DNA from: an uncultured Prevotella sp. | Lineage (GTDB): Bacteria; Bacteroidota; Bacteroidia; Bacteroidales; Bacteroidaceae | DNA length: 35,984 bases | Reading direction: 5' to 3' | Assembly: GCA_946627325.1 (NCBI GenBank) | Contig: CAMOVK010000011.1 | Location: forward strand, 1 to 35,984 | Shown: positions 1 to 8,757 of the stretch, in pieces | How the letters are laid out: each line of letters starts with the position of its first letter | How positions within the stretch are numbered: the first letter of the stretch is position 1 | The notes under the pieces: model-generated | Seen by the model: only the letters and a program-made list of their open reading frames with translations | What the model was told of the DNA's origin: nothing | Database searches by the model: none | Translations under genes and position numbers: made by a program

Positions 1-16
1 TAACAATTAATAAAAT

Positions 17-52
17 AGCATACTTTTTTAGGAGTATGCTTTTTTCTTTTTT
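17..52 (+). terminator. Rho-independent terminator of a gene left of the window
   Basis: An 8-bp perfect stem (AGCATACT at 17-24, AGTATGCT at 33-40) with an 8-base loop is followed by a T-rich run at 41-52. This is the standard shape of an intrinsic terminator on the + strand. The minus strand has the same stem with a weaker A/T tail, so it may also stop leftward transcription coming from the ABC gene. The terminated gene is outside the window. Confidence 0.75.
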
Positions 53-102
53 CCTATATCAATGATTGTCACACTTGAAGAGAAATCGGAGAGAACTTGC
101 TG

Positions 103-200
103 GTCGCAAGGGAGTGTGCGCTGTGCGGTAGGTGGCAGACGATGGTTGCAAGTTTTGCAAAACTAGCAAAAACTTGCAAGGGCGGGGTAGTCGCAAGGGG
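103..200. repeat. GCAAGGG-rich intergenic stretch with an imperfect inverted repeat
   Basis: The ten-base string GTCGCAAGGG occurs at 103-112 and 190-199, and a related CTTGCAAGGG lies at 174-183. Between them is an inverted repeat, TTGCAAGTTTTGC at 146-158 against GCAAAAACTTGCAA at 166-179, with one extra A and a 7-base loop. No T-tract follows on either strand, so it is not a typical terminator. No coding sequence is supported here. It could be a repetitive intergenic element or a structured RNA; the sequence does not decide between them. Confidence 0.5.
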
Positions 201-211
201 TGCGCAGGGGA

Positions 212-934
212 TTAAGAAAAATAGTTTTCGAGTTCTGTGCGCGCAGCCATGTTGGTGTTGTCGAGGTCGCGGATGATGTGGCCGTTTTCCATAAGTGCTA
301 TGCGGCTACTTATCTCAATGGTGTGCGACAGGTTGTGGCTCGAGACGATGATGGTGGCTTGAGTGGCGTGGTTGTAGTCGCGGAGTATGTGCTTCAGAAT
401 GTTTTGCGACGAGGGGTCGAGGAAATTGAAGGGCTCATCGAGGATGAGGATGCGGGGGTTGGAGAGCATTGCACCGATGATGCCGACTTTTTGTTGGTTG
501 CCTGCTGAGAGGTCGCGTATGAGCCGTTTCTGCCCGACGATTTCGCCTGCCATGAATGCGTCGAAGCGGTTTAGCCTCGCGGTAAGTTCGCTCCTGTCGA
601 GGAGCGACACTTTGGCTATGAAATCGAAGTATTCTTCTGGGGTGAGGAAGTCTATGAGGAAACCGTCGTTGATGAAAGCACCTGTGAACTCTTTCCACTC
701 TTCGGAGGTTGCGGGGTCAATAGTGGTGGCTGTGCCTTCAATGGTGGTGGTCATAGCGACGTTGCCTGCGTCGGCTTTGAGCAGGTCTAACATGAGACGG
801 AAGAGGGTGGTCTTACCTGCTCCGTTGTTGCCTACAAGTCCGATGATGTCGCCGTCGTTGATGAGAAACTGCTGGATATCGACTGCGATTTTTTCGCCGA
901 AGGTTTTCGTCAAGTTGTTTATAGCGATGCTCAT
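212..934 (-). CDS. ABC transporter ATP-binding protein (ABC-2 type)
   Basis: A 240-residue single-domain ABC ATPase that would power a membrane permease from the cytoplasmic face. Walker A is GNNGAGKTT (35-43), the signature is LSAGN (142-146) in place of the usual LSGGQ, Walker B is RILILDEP (161-168), and the H-loop lies in SSHNLS near 196-201. The length and the start MSIAINNLTKTFG are normal for stand-alone ATPases of ABC-2 exporters. The usual Q-loop glutamine is not obvious around residues 85-100. It lies 135 bp downstream of secA on the same strand, and that gap shows no clear terminator or promoter. No permease gene is visible; one could lie left of the window. The substrate cannot be inferred. 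Confidence 0.88.
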   Translation of the reverse strand: MSIAINNLTKTFGEKIAVDIQQFLINDGDIIGLVGNNGAGKTTLFRLMLDLLKADAGNVAMTTTIEGTATTIDPATSEEWKEFTGAFINDGFLIDFLTPEEYFDFIAKVSLLDRSELTARLNRFDAFMAGEIVGQKRLIRDLSAGNQQKVGIIGAMLSNPRILILDEPFNFLDPSSQNILKHILRDYNHATQATIIVSSHNLSHTIEISSRIALMENGHIIRDLDNTNMAARTELENYFS

Positions 935-1069
935 ATCGAGGGGTGTGTTAGTTTGGTGAGTGTGTGTGACGATGCTCGAGTGGCAGTTTGTCGTGTGGTT
1001 GGGTTAAGGAGTTAGTGTGTTCAGTCGGTTTTACTCTCTCGGCGGCGAGTGGTGTTTTAGGTGAGTTTA

Positions 1070-4000
1070 TCACAAGTTGCGCCCATGGCAGTTTTTGAAT
1101 TTCTTTCCGCTTCCGCAAGGGCATGGCTCGTTGCGGCCAGGCAGTTTGTCTTTTATGATTGGCTGTGTGCGTTGCTGTGCAGCACTTTCGCGCGTGTCGT
1201 GGTTGGCAGCAGCTTGCTGGTTGCGGTCGATGAGGTCGTCTTTTTGTTCGTTGTAGCGTTGCGAGCGAGCCTCAGGAGCTGCTTCTTTGATGTCTTGTTG
1301 TTGCACTTCTGGTATCTGTCCGCGCATGAGTATGCTCAGTGTGCGATTGTTCAGATTGTCGAGCATGGTGTCCCATATTTTCACGCTTTCGAGTTTGAAA
1401 ATCAGCAGTGGGTCTTTCTGCTCGTAACTTGCATTCTGTACGCTGTGTTTCAGTTCGTCGAGTTCGCGGAGGTTTTCTTTCCAGCAGTCGTCGATGATGT
1501 GGAGTATGATTGATTTCTCAAACTCTTTGACTACTGATTTCGAGTGCGTCTCGTAGGCTTCCTTGAGGTTGCATCTGATGTTGTATATCTTCTTTCCGTC
1601 GGTCACAGGCACGATGATGTACTCGTATTGGCTGCCTTGGTTTTCGAATACTTGTTCTATGACTGGCCAACTTGTTGTTTCGAGTCGTTCCATCTTGCGT
1701 TTGAAGGTGTCGATGGCTATCTGATAGGCGTTTTCCTTCAAGCTGTCGCGGTTCTTTCCGCCCATAAAGTCTTCCTCAGTGAAGGGACATTCCATGGCAA
1801 ACACTTTGATGAATTGTTCGCGGCAACCTGTGTAGTCGTTTGTTTCGATGATGTTGCTGATGCGGTCCCATATCGTGTTGGTTATATCCATGCCTATTCG
1901 CTCGCCGATAAGTGCGTGATGACGCTTTTCGTAGATGACTGTACGCTGTTTATTCATAACGTCGTCGTATTCGAGTAGGCGCTTACGTATGCCGAAGTTG
2001 TTCTCTTCGACTTTCTTTTGTGCCCGTTCTACGCTGTTGGATATCATCTTATGCTCAAGTACGTCGCCTTCCTTAAATCCGAGTTTGTCCATGATGTTTG
2101 CTATTCGCTCGCTTGCAAAAAGTCGCATCAGTTTGTCTTCGAGTGAGACGAAGAATACCGACGAGCCAGGGTCGCCCTGTCGCCCAGCACGTCCTCGCAA
2201 CTGGCGGTCAACGCGTCGGCTTTCGTGGCGTTCAGTACCGATGATGGCTAAGCCGCCTGCTTCTCTCACCTGAGGCGTCAGTTTTATGTCGGTACCACGT
2301 CCAGCCATGTTCGTTGCTATGGTTACAGCGCCAAGCATGCGCTCTTCCTGACGTGTCGTGCCATCGTCGTCAGTAATCCTTACCATTCCGCGAGTGCTTC
2401 GTCCTGCTTCTGCCACGATTTCGGCTTCGCGTTGATGTTGCTTTGCATTGAGCACGTTGTGTGGTATCTTGCGCATATCAAGCATTCGAGAGAGTAGCTC
2501 GGAAATCTCGACCGATGTGGTGCCGACAAGTACCGGACGGCCAGAGTTGCGCATTTTTTCTATTTCTTGGATTACTGCATTGTATTTTTCGCGTGCCGTT
2601 TTATATATGCGGTCGTTTTTGTCGTCGCGAATGACAGGTCGGTTTGTTGGTATTTCCACCACGTCGAGTTTGTATATGTCCCAAAATTCGCCAGCCTCAG
2701 TGATGGCAGTACCAGTCATACCAGCCAGTTTGTGATACATTCGGAAGTAGTTTTGCAGTGTGATTGTGGCGAATGTTTGTGTTGCGGCTTCTACTTTGAC
2801 GTGTTCTTTTGCTTCTACAGCCTGATGCAGTCCGTCGCTCCAACGGCGTCCTTCCATGATACGTCCAGTTTGTTCGTCGACGATTTTCACTTCACCGTCT
2901 ATGACTACATACTCGTCATCTTTATTGAACATGGTGTATGCCTTTAACAGTTGTTGGAGGGTATGCACTCGTTCGCTCTGCACCGAGTAGTGAGCCATGA
3001 GGTCGTCTTTCTTGTTGATACGCTCCTCTTCGCTGAGTCCTTGATCTGTTTCGAGGGCTGACAGTTCGGAAGCAATGTCGGGAAGCACGAAGAGCTCTTT
3101 GTCGTTTACCTGCGATGAAAGCCATTCAGTACCTTTATCTGTCAAATCGCACGAATTCAATTTTTCTTCTACGACGAAGTAAAGAGGTTCAACGGCTTTT
3201 GGCATCTCGCGGTTGTTGTTTGCCATATAGTACTCTTCCGTCTTCAACATTCCCGCCTTAATGCCTTCTTCCGACAGATACTTGATGAGCGGTTTGTTTT
3301 TAGGCATTGCTTTATGTGAACGGAATAGCGCCAAGAAACCTTCCTCTCGCAACTTTTCGTCTTTGTTTTCTGCTGCTTGTGCAATTTTTGTTTTAGCTTC
3401 GGCAAGGTATTCCGTAGCCAGTCGTCGTTGTACGTTGACGAGTCGTTCTACCAGTGGTTGATATTCTTCAAACATCTGGTCGTCGCCCTTTGGCACAGGT
3501 CCAGATATGATAAGAGGTGTTCGTGCGTCGTCGATAAGTACGGAGTCAACCTCATCGACGATGGCATAGTTGTGCTTTCGCTGCACTAAGTCGGCTGGCG
3601 AGATTGCCATATTGTCTCGCAGATAGTCGAAGCCGAACTCGTTATTTGTTCCGAAGGTAATGTCTGCTTGATATGCTTTACGTCGTTCTGGTGAGTTTGG
3701 CCTGTGTTTGTCGATGCAATCGACTGACAGTCCGTTGAATTCGTAGAGTGGACCCATCCATTCTGAGTCGCGTTTTGCAAGGTAATCGTTCACTGTCACT
3801 ACGTGTACTCCGTTTCCTGTGAGTGCGTTTAGGAAAACGGGCAGTGTTGCCACGAGCGTTTTTCCTTCACCAGTAGCCATTTCAGCGATTTTACCCTGAT
3901 GCAGCACTTCTCCTCCGAAGAGTTGCACGTCGTAGTGTATCATTTCCCATTTGAGGTCGTTTCCTCCTGCAGTCCAATGGTTATGATAATATGCTTTGTC

Positions 4001-4453
4001 GCCTTCGATAGTGATAAAGTCTTTTGAAGGGTCGGCTGCCAGTTCGCGGTCGAAATCGGTTGCTGTAACTATTGTTTCTTCGTTTTCGGCAAATCGTCGT
4101 GCTGTTTCTTTTACAATGCTAAAAGCAATAGGCATTACTTCGTCGAGAGCCTCTTCGTATTTGTCGAGAGCTTCTTTCTCCAGTTTGTCTATCTGATGGA
4201 AGATTGCTTCGCGTTTGTCTATTTCAGTCTCCTCAATTGTTTGTTTGAGTGCTTCGATTTTGTCTTTTTCTGCTTTTGCAGCCGCTTGCACTTGTGCCTG
4301 TATTTCTTTTGTTTTGGCGCGTAGAGCATCGTTGTCGAGTGCTTGTATGGCAGGGTAGGCTGCTTTCACTTTGTCAACGAGAGGTTGGATGAGTTTCATG
4401 TCGCGGCTCGACTTGTTGCCGAAAATAGATGTCAGGAAATTAGTTAGTCCCAT
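1070..4453 (-). CDS. secA: Preprotein translocase ATPase SecA
   Basis: SecA is the motor ATPase that pushes unfolded preproteins through the SecYEG channel. The N-terminal helix [14 protein letters not shown] is followed by a coiled insertion at about residues 40-105. Walker A lies in MATGEGKT (192-199), the DEAD-type Walker B reads DEVDS, and the helicase half contains [12 protein letters not shown] and [10 protein letters not shown]. The C-terminus carries the zinc-binding SEC-C motif ([13 protein letters not shown], about 1111-1123). At 1127 residues it is longer than the roughly 900 of E. coli SecA, which is usual in Bacteroidota because of internal insertions. The start is supported by a promoter -7 box 37 bp upstream. 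It is transcribed separately from the DUF4105 gene, whose terminator precedes it. Confidence 0.98.
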   Translation of the reverse strand: MGLTNFLTSIFGNKSSRDMKLIQPLVDKVKAAYPAIQALDNDALRAKTKEIQAQVQAAAKAEKDKIEALKQTIEETEIDKREAIFHQIDKLEKEALDKYEEALDEVMPIAFSIVKETARRFAENEETIVTATDFDRELAADPSKDFITIEGDKAYYHNHWTAGGNDLKWEMIHYDVQLFGGEVLHQGKIAEMATGEGKTLVATLPVFLNALTGNGVHVVTVNDYLAKRDSEWMGPLYEFNGLSVDCIDKHRPNSPERRKAYQADITFGTNNEFGFDYLRDNMAISPADLVQRKHNYAIVDEVDSVLIDDARTPLIISGPVPKGDDQMFEEYQPLVERLVNVQRRLATEYLAEAKTKIAQAAENKDEKLREEGFLALFRSHKAMPKNKPLIKYLSEEGIKAGMLKTEEYYMANNNREMPKAVEPLYFVVEEKLNSCDLTDKGTEWLSSQVNDKELFVLPDIASELSALETDQGLSEEERINKKDDLMAHYSVQSERVHTLQQLLKAYTMFNKDDEYVVIDGEVKIVDEQTGRIMEGRRWSDGLHQAVEAKEHVKVEAATQTFATITLQNYFRMYHKLAGMTGTAITEAGEFWDIYKLDVVEIPTNRPVIRDDKNDRIYKTAREKYNAVIQEIEKMRNSGRPVLVGTTSVEISELLSRMLDMRKIPHNVLNAKQHQREAEIVAEAGRSTRGMVRITDDDGTTRQEERMLGAVTIATNMAGRGTDIKLTPQVREAGGLAIIGTERHESRRVDRQLRGRAGRQGDPGSSVFFVSLEDKLMRLFASERIANIMDKLGFKEGDVLEHKMISNSVERAQKKVEENNFGIRKRLLEYDDVMNKQRTVIYEKRHHALIGERIGMDITNTIWDRISNIIETNDYTGCREQFIKVFAMECPFTEEDFMGGKNRDSLKENAYQIAIDTFKRKMERLETTSWPVIEQVFENQGSQYEYIIVPVTDGKKIYNIRCNLKEAYETHSKSVVKEFEKSIILHIIDDCWKENLRELDELKHSVQNASYEQKDPLLIFKLESVKIWDTMLDNLNNRTLSILMRGQIPEVQQQDIKEAAPEARSQRYNEQKDDLIDRNQQAAANHDTRESAAQQRTQPIIKDKLPGRNEPCPCGSGKKFKNCHGRNL

Positions 4454-4489
4454 TTTATATAGTCTTTTATTGTTTCAATTAATATCGGG

Positions 4490-4497
4490 CAAAGGTA
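4490..4497 (-). promoter_or_regulatory. Promoter -7 box of secA
   Basis: Read on the minus strand this is TACCTTTG, a perfect match to the Bacteroidota primary-sigma -7 consensus TAnnTTTG. It lies 37 bp before the secA ATG. No convincing TTTG is found at the expected -33 spacing, so the call rests on the -7 box and its position. Confidence 0.6.
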
Positions 4498-4587
4498 CTA
4501 AAATATGATTAAGTGAGAGAATAATATATCAAATTTGTTTTTCAAGCGTGAAGATTTTTTGCAATTCAACATAAGTCTCTTGTGCTC

Positions 4588-4610
4588 GAAAAGGCAAAAT
4601 AGTTTTGCCT
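4588..4610 (-). terminator. Terminator after the engB / ABC-F / DUF4105 unit
   Basis: A perfect 8-bp stem (AGGCAAAA at 4592-4599 with TTTTGCCT at 4603-4610) has a 3-base loop. On the minus strand it is followed by TTTT. It starts 8 bp past the stop codon of the DUF4105 gene and separates that unit from secA. Confidence 0.75.
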
Positions 4611-4617
4611 ATTTTAC

Positions 4618-5796
4618 TCACTTGCTCACAATTTTTTTCCAAATCAAATTTCTTAAGAGCAAAGATAATGCCAAAATGAATATTCCTTTTGGGTAAGTTT
4701 GCACGAGGGAGCAAATCAGAACCACTACTATAGCCCATGTCCATACTTTCCATAGCCAGTGGTTCTGTCTCTTTTTGCGTTTGCTGATTGCTTGAAATCC
4801 GAACAAGAGGAGTATGGGGTTGAAGAGTAGCCATAGCAGGTTTATTTGCACTGTTGGATGTTTTGAGAACCACATGATTGTCAGCAGTATGCCTATCAGT
4901 CCGCATATCACTATGGTTATTACGTCGATGGCTGCCAAGTATTTGTTTTTCTTCAGTTCGTAGAAAGTGAGTAGCGCGATGACGGCTGATATTAGTGTGA
5001 ACGTCACTGCGGGCGATGGCAAGTGATTGTTGCGTTTTTCTTTAGGGTATGATGGTATAATGGTTTCTATCGGTTCGGCAAGGAGTGTTTGTGAGTTGTC
5101 GATAGATTTTCGTTTTGTATCTTTGAGTGTGTTCATCAGTATCACTGGCAGGAACACTTCTTCTCTTCTGAGTATAGGAAGGTCTGCCATAACGCCGAGC
5201 AGTATATCGTTTCCAAATTCAGCCCATGGGTGGTCGTGTGTGTATTGGTGTATGAGAGTTCGAAAGGAGTAGGTCTCTGGGTGGTCTTTGATGGATATCG
5301 AGCCATCTACGCTTCCGAAAATCACGTCGCGGGCTCGTGTCGTACAGTTGTTGTGGAATATGTTATAGCGGTATATTTTGTTCTCAGGTCGGGCGTTTTC
5401 GGCAATGTTTTCTATTATTTTTTGTTTTTCTTTGGCTGTCAGATGTAGTTTCTGTTGCTTCACATAACGGCCGTCCGCTTCGTATTCTGCGCAGAAAATG
5501 TCGAAAGGGCAAATTCCTATTTCGTAGTCGGTTTTACCGAATATGAAGTTTATGGTAAAGTTTTTCTGATGCGAGTCGAATACTCCGTAGTTCACTGCGA
5601 GGTCTTCGCCTGTAGTTTTATCGTTTATTCTTATGGCTGTATGTCCGTATAGGCTGTACGACTTGTCGCCTGGTTCGCACGTTATCATGCTTATTTCTAC
5701 GGAGTCGAGTCGTTGCATGAGTGCGGTAGAGTCTTGTGCTTTTGCTGCGAGAGTGAGAGTGAGAAGCACTATATATATAATAATGTGTCGGGTCAT
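4618..5796 (-). CDS. DUF4105 (Lnb N-terminal-like) membrane protein
   Basis: A 392-residue envelope protein. A signal peptide (about 1-20, ending LAAKAQ) is followed by a DUF4105 domain at about 25-200. That domain carries YGHTAIRI and HNNCTTRARD, the His and Cys regions that suggest a papain/NlpC-like cysteine hydrolase fold. The C-terminal half has about five hydrophobic segments, such as those beginning VTFTLISAV, VITIVICGL and AIVVVLICS, so the protein is anchored in the inner membrane with the domain probably periplasmic. The substrate is unknown; family membership and topology are clear, enzymatic activity is inference. It lies 49 bp after the ABC-F gene on the same strand and is the last gene of that unit. 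Confidence 0.85.
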   Translation of the reverse strand: MTRHIIIYIVLLTLTLAAKAQDSTALMQRLDSVEISMITCEPGDKSYSLYGHTAIRINDKTTGEDLAVNYGVFDSHQKNFTINFIFGKTDYEIGICPFDIFCAEYEADGRYVKQQKLHLTAKEKQKIIENIAENARPENKIYRYNIFHNNCTTRARDVIFGSVDGSISIKDHPETYSFRTLIHQYTHDHPWAEFGNDILLGVMADLPILRREEVFLPVILMNTLKDTKRKSIDNSQTLLAEPIETIIPSYPKEKRNNHLPSPAVTFTLISAVIALLTFYELKKNKYLAAIDVITIVICGLIGILLTIMWFSKHPTVQINLLWLLFNPILLLFGFQAISKRKKRQNHWLWKVWTWAIVVVLICSLVQTYPKGIFILALSLLLRNLIWKKIVSK

Positions 5797-5845
5797 GGTG
5801 TTTAATTGTTTGTAGTGTGATTATTGCTTGCTATTGTATGGGCTA

Positions 5846-7618
5846 TTATATGCAGCTTAATTCGAGCCATCGTGTGGATTTCTCGTCGAGTTCTTCGTTT
5901 AATATAGGCAGTCGTTTCGATAGTTGTGTTATTTCTTCTATCGAGATATTTCCCGACGAAAGGGCCTCTTCTGCTTTGCTTTTTTCTTGTTCGAGTAGTT
6001 CTATTTCGCGTTCCAGTTGTTCGAGTTCGCGCTTTTCTTTGTAGGTTAGTCGTCGTTCTTGTGTCTTTGTTTTGGTTTTGGGTTTTGTTTTTGCATCTTT
6101 TTTTGTGTTGTCGCTATCAGTTGTTTCTGTGTTGTCTATCCATTCCCGATACTGTGTGTAGTTACCAGGGAAGTCTTTTATTACTCCTCCTCCTTTGAAT
6201 ACGAGCAGATGATCTACTACTTTGTCCATAAAATATCTGTCGTGGCTGACGATTATTACGCATCCAGGGAAGTCCGCCAGGTATTCTTCGAGTACTTGAA
6301 GGGTCTGAATGTCGAGGTCGTTTGTCGGTTCGTCGAGTACGAGGAAGTTTGGATTTCTCATCAGTACGGTACACAGATGTAGCTTGCGTCGTTCTCCGCC
6401 ACTGAGTTTATAGACGTAGTTGTGCTGTTGTTCGGGAGTGAAGAGGAAGTGTTGTAGCAGTTGCGATGCAGTGATGTGTCGTCCACCTCCGAAGTCGATA
6501 TACTCGGCAATGTTTTTTATTACGTCAATTACTTTTTGTTCCGGGTTAGTTTTCATTTCGTCTTGTGAGAAGTATCCGAATCTGACTGTGTCGCCGATGT
6601 CGAATTTTCCTGCGTCGGGTTTTATTTCTCCGAGTAGCAGTTTGACGAACGATGATTTCCCTGCGCCGTTGTTGCCTATGAGCCCCATCTTTTCGAACCG
6701 CGCAAAGTTGTAGTAGAAATCTTTAAGTACTACAGTCTGTCCGTTGTTGAAACTCTTCGAAACGTATTGCGCTTCGAATATCTTGTTTCCTATATATACG
6801 TTTTTCGACTTTAGTCTTATCTGTCGTTCTTCTATTTTTTGCTTTGCTTTTTGTTCGAGTTCGTAGAATGCTTTTTCTCTGTATCGTGCTTTTGTTGCTC
6901 TTGCTTGTGGCATTCGTCTCATCCATTCCAGTTCTCGCCGATACAGATTGTTGGCTCTTTCTATTTCTGCTCGTGTGTTGTCGATGCGTTCTTGTCGTTT
7001 TTCGAGGTAGTATGCGTAGTTGCCCCGATAGTTATATATCTTTGCGTTGTCGATTTCTATTATCACGTTGCATACTCTGTCGAGGAAGAATCGGTCGTGA
7101 GTGACCATGAGTAGCGTTTTGTTTCCATGCGACAGGTATCGTTCGAGCCATTCTATCATTTCTATGTCGAGGTGGTTTGTCGGCTCGTCGAGTATGAGTA
7201 TGTCGGGTTGTGTTATGAGTACGTTTGCCAGCGCCACTCTTTTTCGCTCTCCTCCGCTCAGTTCGCCCATGTGTCGGTCGAAGTTACCGAGACGTAACTG
7301 TGTGAGTATTTGCTTGGCTTTGAGTATTTGTTCTTCTTTGCCTTCGTGGTTGAAGCAGGCATCAAGCACCATTTCGTCGTCGTCGAACGAGGGCGACTGT
7401 TCGAGAAAGCCTAATGTAAGGTCGCGTTTGAGTGTTATTTTACCTTCATCGTAGGGCTCTTTTCCTTCAATTATTCGCAGCAGTGTTGATTTCCCAGTGC
7501 CGTTTTTAGCCACAATTCCTATTCGTTGTCCTTGAGCGATGGACAGTGAGATGTCGTCGAGTATCAGTCTGTCGCCAAACGATTTCGTCAGGTTTTGTAT
7601 GTCGATATATGGTGTCAA
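5846..7618 (-). CDS. ABC-F family ATPase (Uup/EttA-like)
   Basis: A 590-residue soluble protein with two ABC cassettes and no membrane segment, the layout of ABC-F proteins that act on ribosomes. Cassette 1 has AKNGTGKST (37-45), LSGGE (120-124) and ILILDEPTNHLD. Cassette 2 has GNNGAGKSS (315-323), LSGGE (405-409) and FLVLDEPTNDLD. The charged linker between them (about 205-275, with WMRRMPQARATKAR) is the region that contacts the ribosomal P/E site in characterised members. A Lys/Thr-rich stretch and a coiled coil (about 510-585) end the protein, which resembles Uup rather than EttA. It starts 6 bp after the engB stop, so the two are co-transcribed. Whether it is a housekeeping or a resistance-type ABC-F cannot be told from motifs. 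Confidence 0.92.
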   Translation of the reverse strand: MTPYIDIQNLTKSFGDRLILDDISLSIAQGQRIGIVAKNGTGKSTLLRIIEGKEPYDEGKITLKRDLTLGFLEQSPSFDDDEMVLDACFNHEGKEEQILKAKQILTQLRLGNFDRHMGELSGGERKRVALANVLITQPDILILDEPTNHLDIEMIEWLERYLSHGNKTLLMVTHDRFFLDRVCNVIIEIDNAKIYNYRGNYAYYLEKRQERIDNTRAEIERANNLYRRELEWMRRMPQARATKARYREKAFYELEQKAKQKIEERQIRLKSKNVYIGNKIFEAQYVSKSFNNGQTVVLKDFYYNFARFEKMGLIGNNGAGKSSFVKLLLGEIKPDAGKFDIGDTVRFGYFSQDEMKTNPEQKVIDVIKNIAEYIDFGGGRHITASQLLQHFLFTPEQQHNYVYKLSGGERRKLHLCTVLMRNPNFLVLDEPTNDLDIQTLQVLEEYLADFPGCVIIVSHDRYFMDKVVDHLLVFKGGGVIKDFPGNYTQYREWIDNTETTDSDNTKKDAKTKPKTKTKTQERRLTYKEKRELEQLEREIELLEQEKSKAEEALSSGNISIEEITQLSKRLPILNEELDEKSTRWLELSCI

Positions 7619-7624
7619 GTTGCC

Positions 7625-8230
7625 TTATGTGGTTTTTAGCGATTTGTTTATCTCGTCGATATAGTCGAGCACTTCTTGTTTGCCTGTCTTGTTGGCGCTG
7701 CTTGTAACGAAGTATGGGGGTATTACTTCCCATGTCTCTTCGAGTTTTCTGACGTAGTTATCCACATTGATTTTAATTTTCGACGCGCTTATCTTGTCGG
7801 CTTTAGTGAAAATTATAGTAAACGGAATGTTGCTTGTTCCGAGCCAGTTGATAAACTCCATGTCGATTGTTTGCGGTTCGTGGCGTATGTCGATAAGCAC
7901 AAAGAGGTTGACCAGCTGTTCGCGTTGAAGAATGTACGACGTTATCATCTGCTCGATTTTCTTTTTTGTTGCCATCGAGCGTTTGGCGTATCCGTAGCCG
8001 GGCAAATCAACGATATACCACTCCTTGTTTATCAAGAAATGGTTTATCAGTAAGGTCTTGCCTGGTGTTGACGATGTCTTTGCGAGCTTTTTGTTGTTAG
8101 TCAGCATATTTATTAGGCTCGATTTGCCCACGTTCGACCTTCCAATGAATGCATACTCTATCTTGTCGTCGGTCGGACACTTGCTGAGTTTCTCACTGCT
8201 GATAACGAATTCTGACTGAAATATCTCCAT
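7625..8230 (-). CDS. engB: Ribosome biogenesis GTPase EngB (YsxC/YihA)
   Basis: A 201-residue TrmE-Era-EngA-EngB-type GTPase needed for late assembly of the large ribosomal subunit. The G1 motif is GRSNVGKSS (30-38), G3 is DLPG (75-78) and G4 is TKAD (142-145); the length is typical. The open frame extends upstream to 8338, but the ATG at 8230 gives the family-standard N-terminus [10 protein letters not shown] promoter -7 box at 8238-8245 would lie inside any longer gene, so 8230 is preferred. It heads the unit engB - ABC-F - DUF4105, so two of its three genes concern the ribosome. Confidence 0.95.
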   Translation of the reverse strand: MEIFQSEFVISSEKLSKCPTDDKIEYAFIGRSNVGKSSLINMLTNNKKLAKTSSTPGKTLLINHFLINKEWYIVDLPGYGYAKRSMATKKKIEQMITSYILQREQLVNLFVLIDIRHEPQTIDMEFINWLGTSNIPFTIIFTKADKISASKIKINVDNYVRKLEETWEVIPPYFVTSSANKTGKQEVLDYIDEINKSLKTT

Positions 8231-8237
8231 AATGTTG

Positions 8238-8269
8238 CAAAGGTATGAAAAAGTAGCGAGAAGAAACAA
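8238..8269 (-). promoter_or_regulatory. Promoter of engB, giving a near-leaderless transcript
   Basis: The minus strand reads TTG (8267-8269), 21 bases, then TACCTTTG (8245-8238), a full match to TAnnTTTG. The box ends only 8 bp before the ATG at 8230. With transcription starting a few bases after the box, the 5' leader would be about 0-5 nt. Confidence 0.65.
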
Positions 8270-8355
8270 TTTTTTATGCTTTCTTTCTTTAGTTTCAAAA
8301 TTATTACAATCCTTGCAAAAATATGTTTCATAATCCAAAATTACCCCAAATAACT

Positions 8356-8678
8356 ATGAAAAAATAAAGCATTATTTTCTTTGTTGTCTGTTGCTTACAG
8401 CGTGTTTTGGTTTCGTTTCTTGCGGCGACGATGATGATGTAAGCCCTCAGGGAACAGGTGGCGATAGTCCGACGGATGTTGCCGTTTCGGGCGATGTGTC
8501 TTCGGTAGAGGTTCGTGAGGCAACGATTGAGGGCTTTGTCAATGCGCTTGATATTCAATCGTTTACGCTTCCTGTTTGGAAAGCACGTCTTTTCGGCTTG
8601 AAAAGCAATGCTTTCCGAGCCGAAAAGCATACATCCCCGAGTCGAAAAGCAATGCTTTCCGAAATCAATCTAAAATGA
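8356..8678 (+). pseudogene. Frameshifted and truncated lipoprotein remnant
   Basis: The ATG at 8356 is followed by six A's and an immediate TAA. With one more A the frame would read ATG-AAA-AAA-ATA-AAG and continue into a lipoprotein signal peptide (HYFLCCLLLTACFGFVSCG, then DDDD), the typical export signature of surface lipoproteins in this phylum. About 40 residues after the Cys, the string VEVREATIEGFVN resembles the start of an FN3-like domain. The frame then runs into the 22-bp repeats and stops at 8678. The gene thus looks broken at both ends. A TTG at 8391 could start a 95-residue product, but that would remove most of the signal peptide. Homopolymer slippage rescuing the frame is possible but unproven. 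Confidence 0.6.
8577..8664. repeat. Four tandem 22-bp near-palindromic repeats
   Basis: Four adjoining 22-base units start at 8577, 8599, 8621 and 8643. Units 2 and 4 share GAAAAGCAATGCTTTCCGA; units 1 and 3 are diverged copies (for example GAAAAGCATACATCCCCGA). Each good unit can pair with itself (AAAGC / GCTTT around a 3-base loop). There are no spacers, so this is not a CRISPR array. Because 22 is not a multiple of 3, the array is translated in all frames into similar short peptides rich in Ala-Phe and Lys, as in the C-terminus of the overlapping lipoprotein remnant. Confidence 0.85.
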
Positions 8679-8703
8679 TAGGAAACCGAAACCTTGAAAA
8701 TAC

Positions 8704-8735
8704 TTTGTCGTTTTGGGCAAGTTTTTGTATCTTCG
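8704..8735 (+). promoter_or_regulatory. Promoter of the 8758-16302 gene cluster
   Basis: TTTG at 8704-8707, a 20-base spacer and TATCTTCG at 8728-8735 fit the Bacteroidota promoter pattern TTTG-N19..21-TAnnTTTG with one mismatch. The first gene starts 22 bp downstream of the -7 box. The promoter lies about 40 bp after the tandem repeats. Confidence 0.6.
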
Positions 8736-8757
8736 CCGACAAAACAAGATTGTTCAG

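Noticed and set aside
387..959. 190-residue open frame opposite the ABC ATPase
   Set aside because: It lies antisense to a gene with clear Walker motifs, and its composition (Ser/Arg/Met-rich) matches a shadow frame.
1061..1513. 150-residue open frame opposite the 3' end of secA
   Set aside because: It is antisense to an intact SecA C-terminus with the SEC-C motif; no domain or signal is recognisable.
8231..8338. Upstream extension of engB to 8338
   Set aside because: It would add 36 residues not found in EngB and contain the promoter.
8577..8664. CRISPR-like array
   Set aside because: The units abut with no spacers and differ from each other, and no cas genes are near.
8381..8678. A 95-residue lipoprotein gene starting at TTG 8391
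   Set aside because: This start removes most of the signal peptide, and the C-terminal third is encoded by the repeats, so it is listed as a pseudogene.
8238..8757. Invertible promoter or phase-variation switch
   Set aside because: No long inverted repeats flank the promoters and no site-specific recombinase is in the window.
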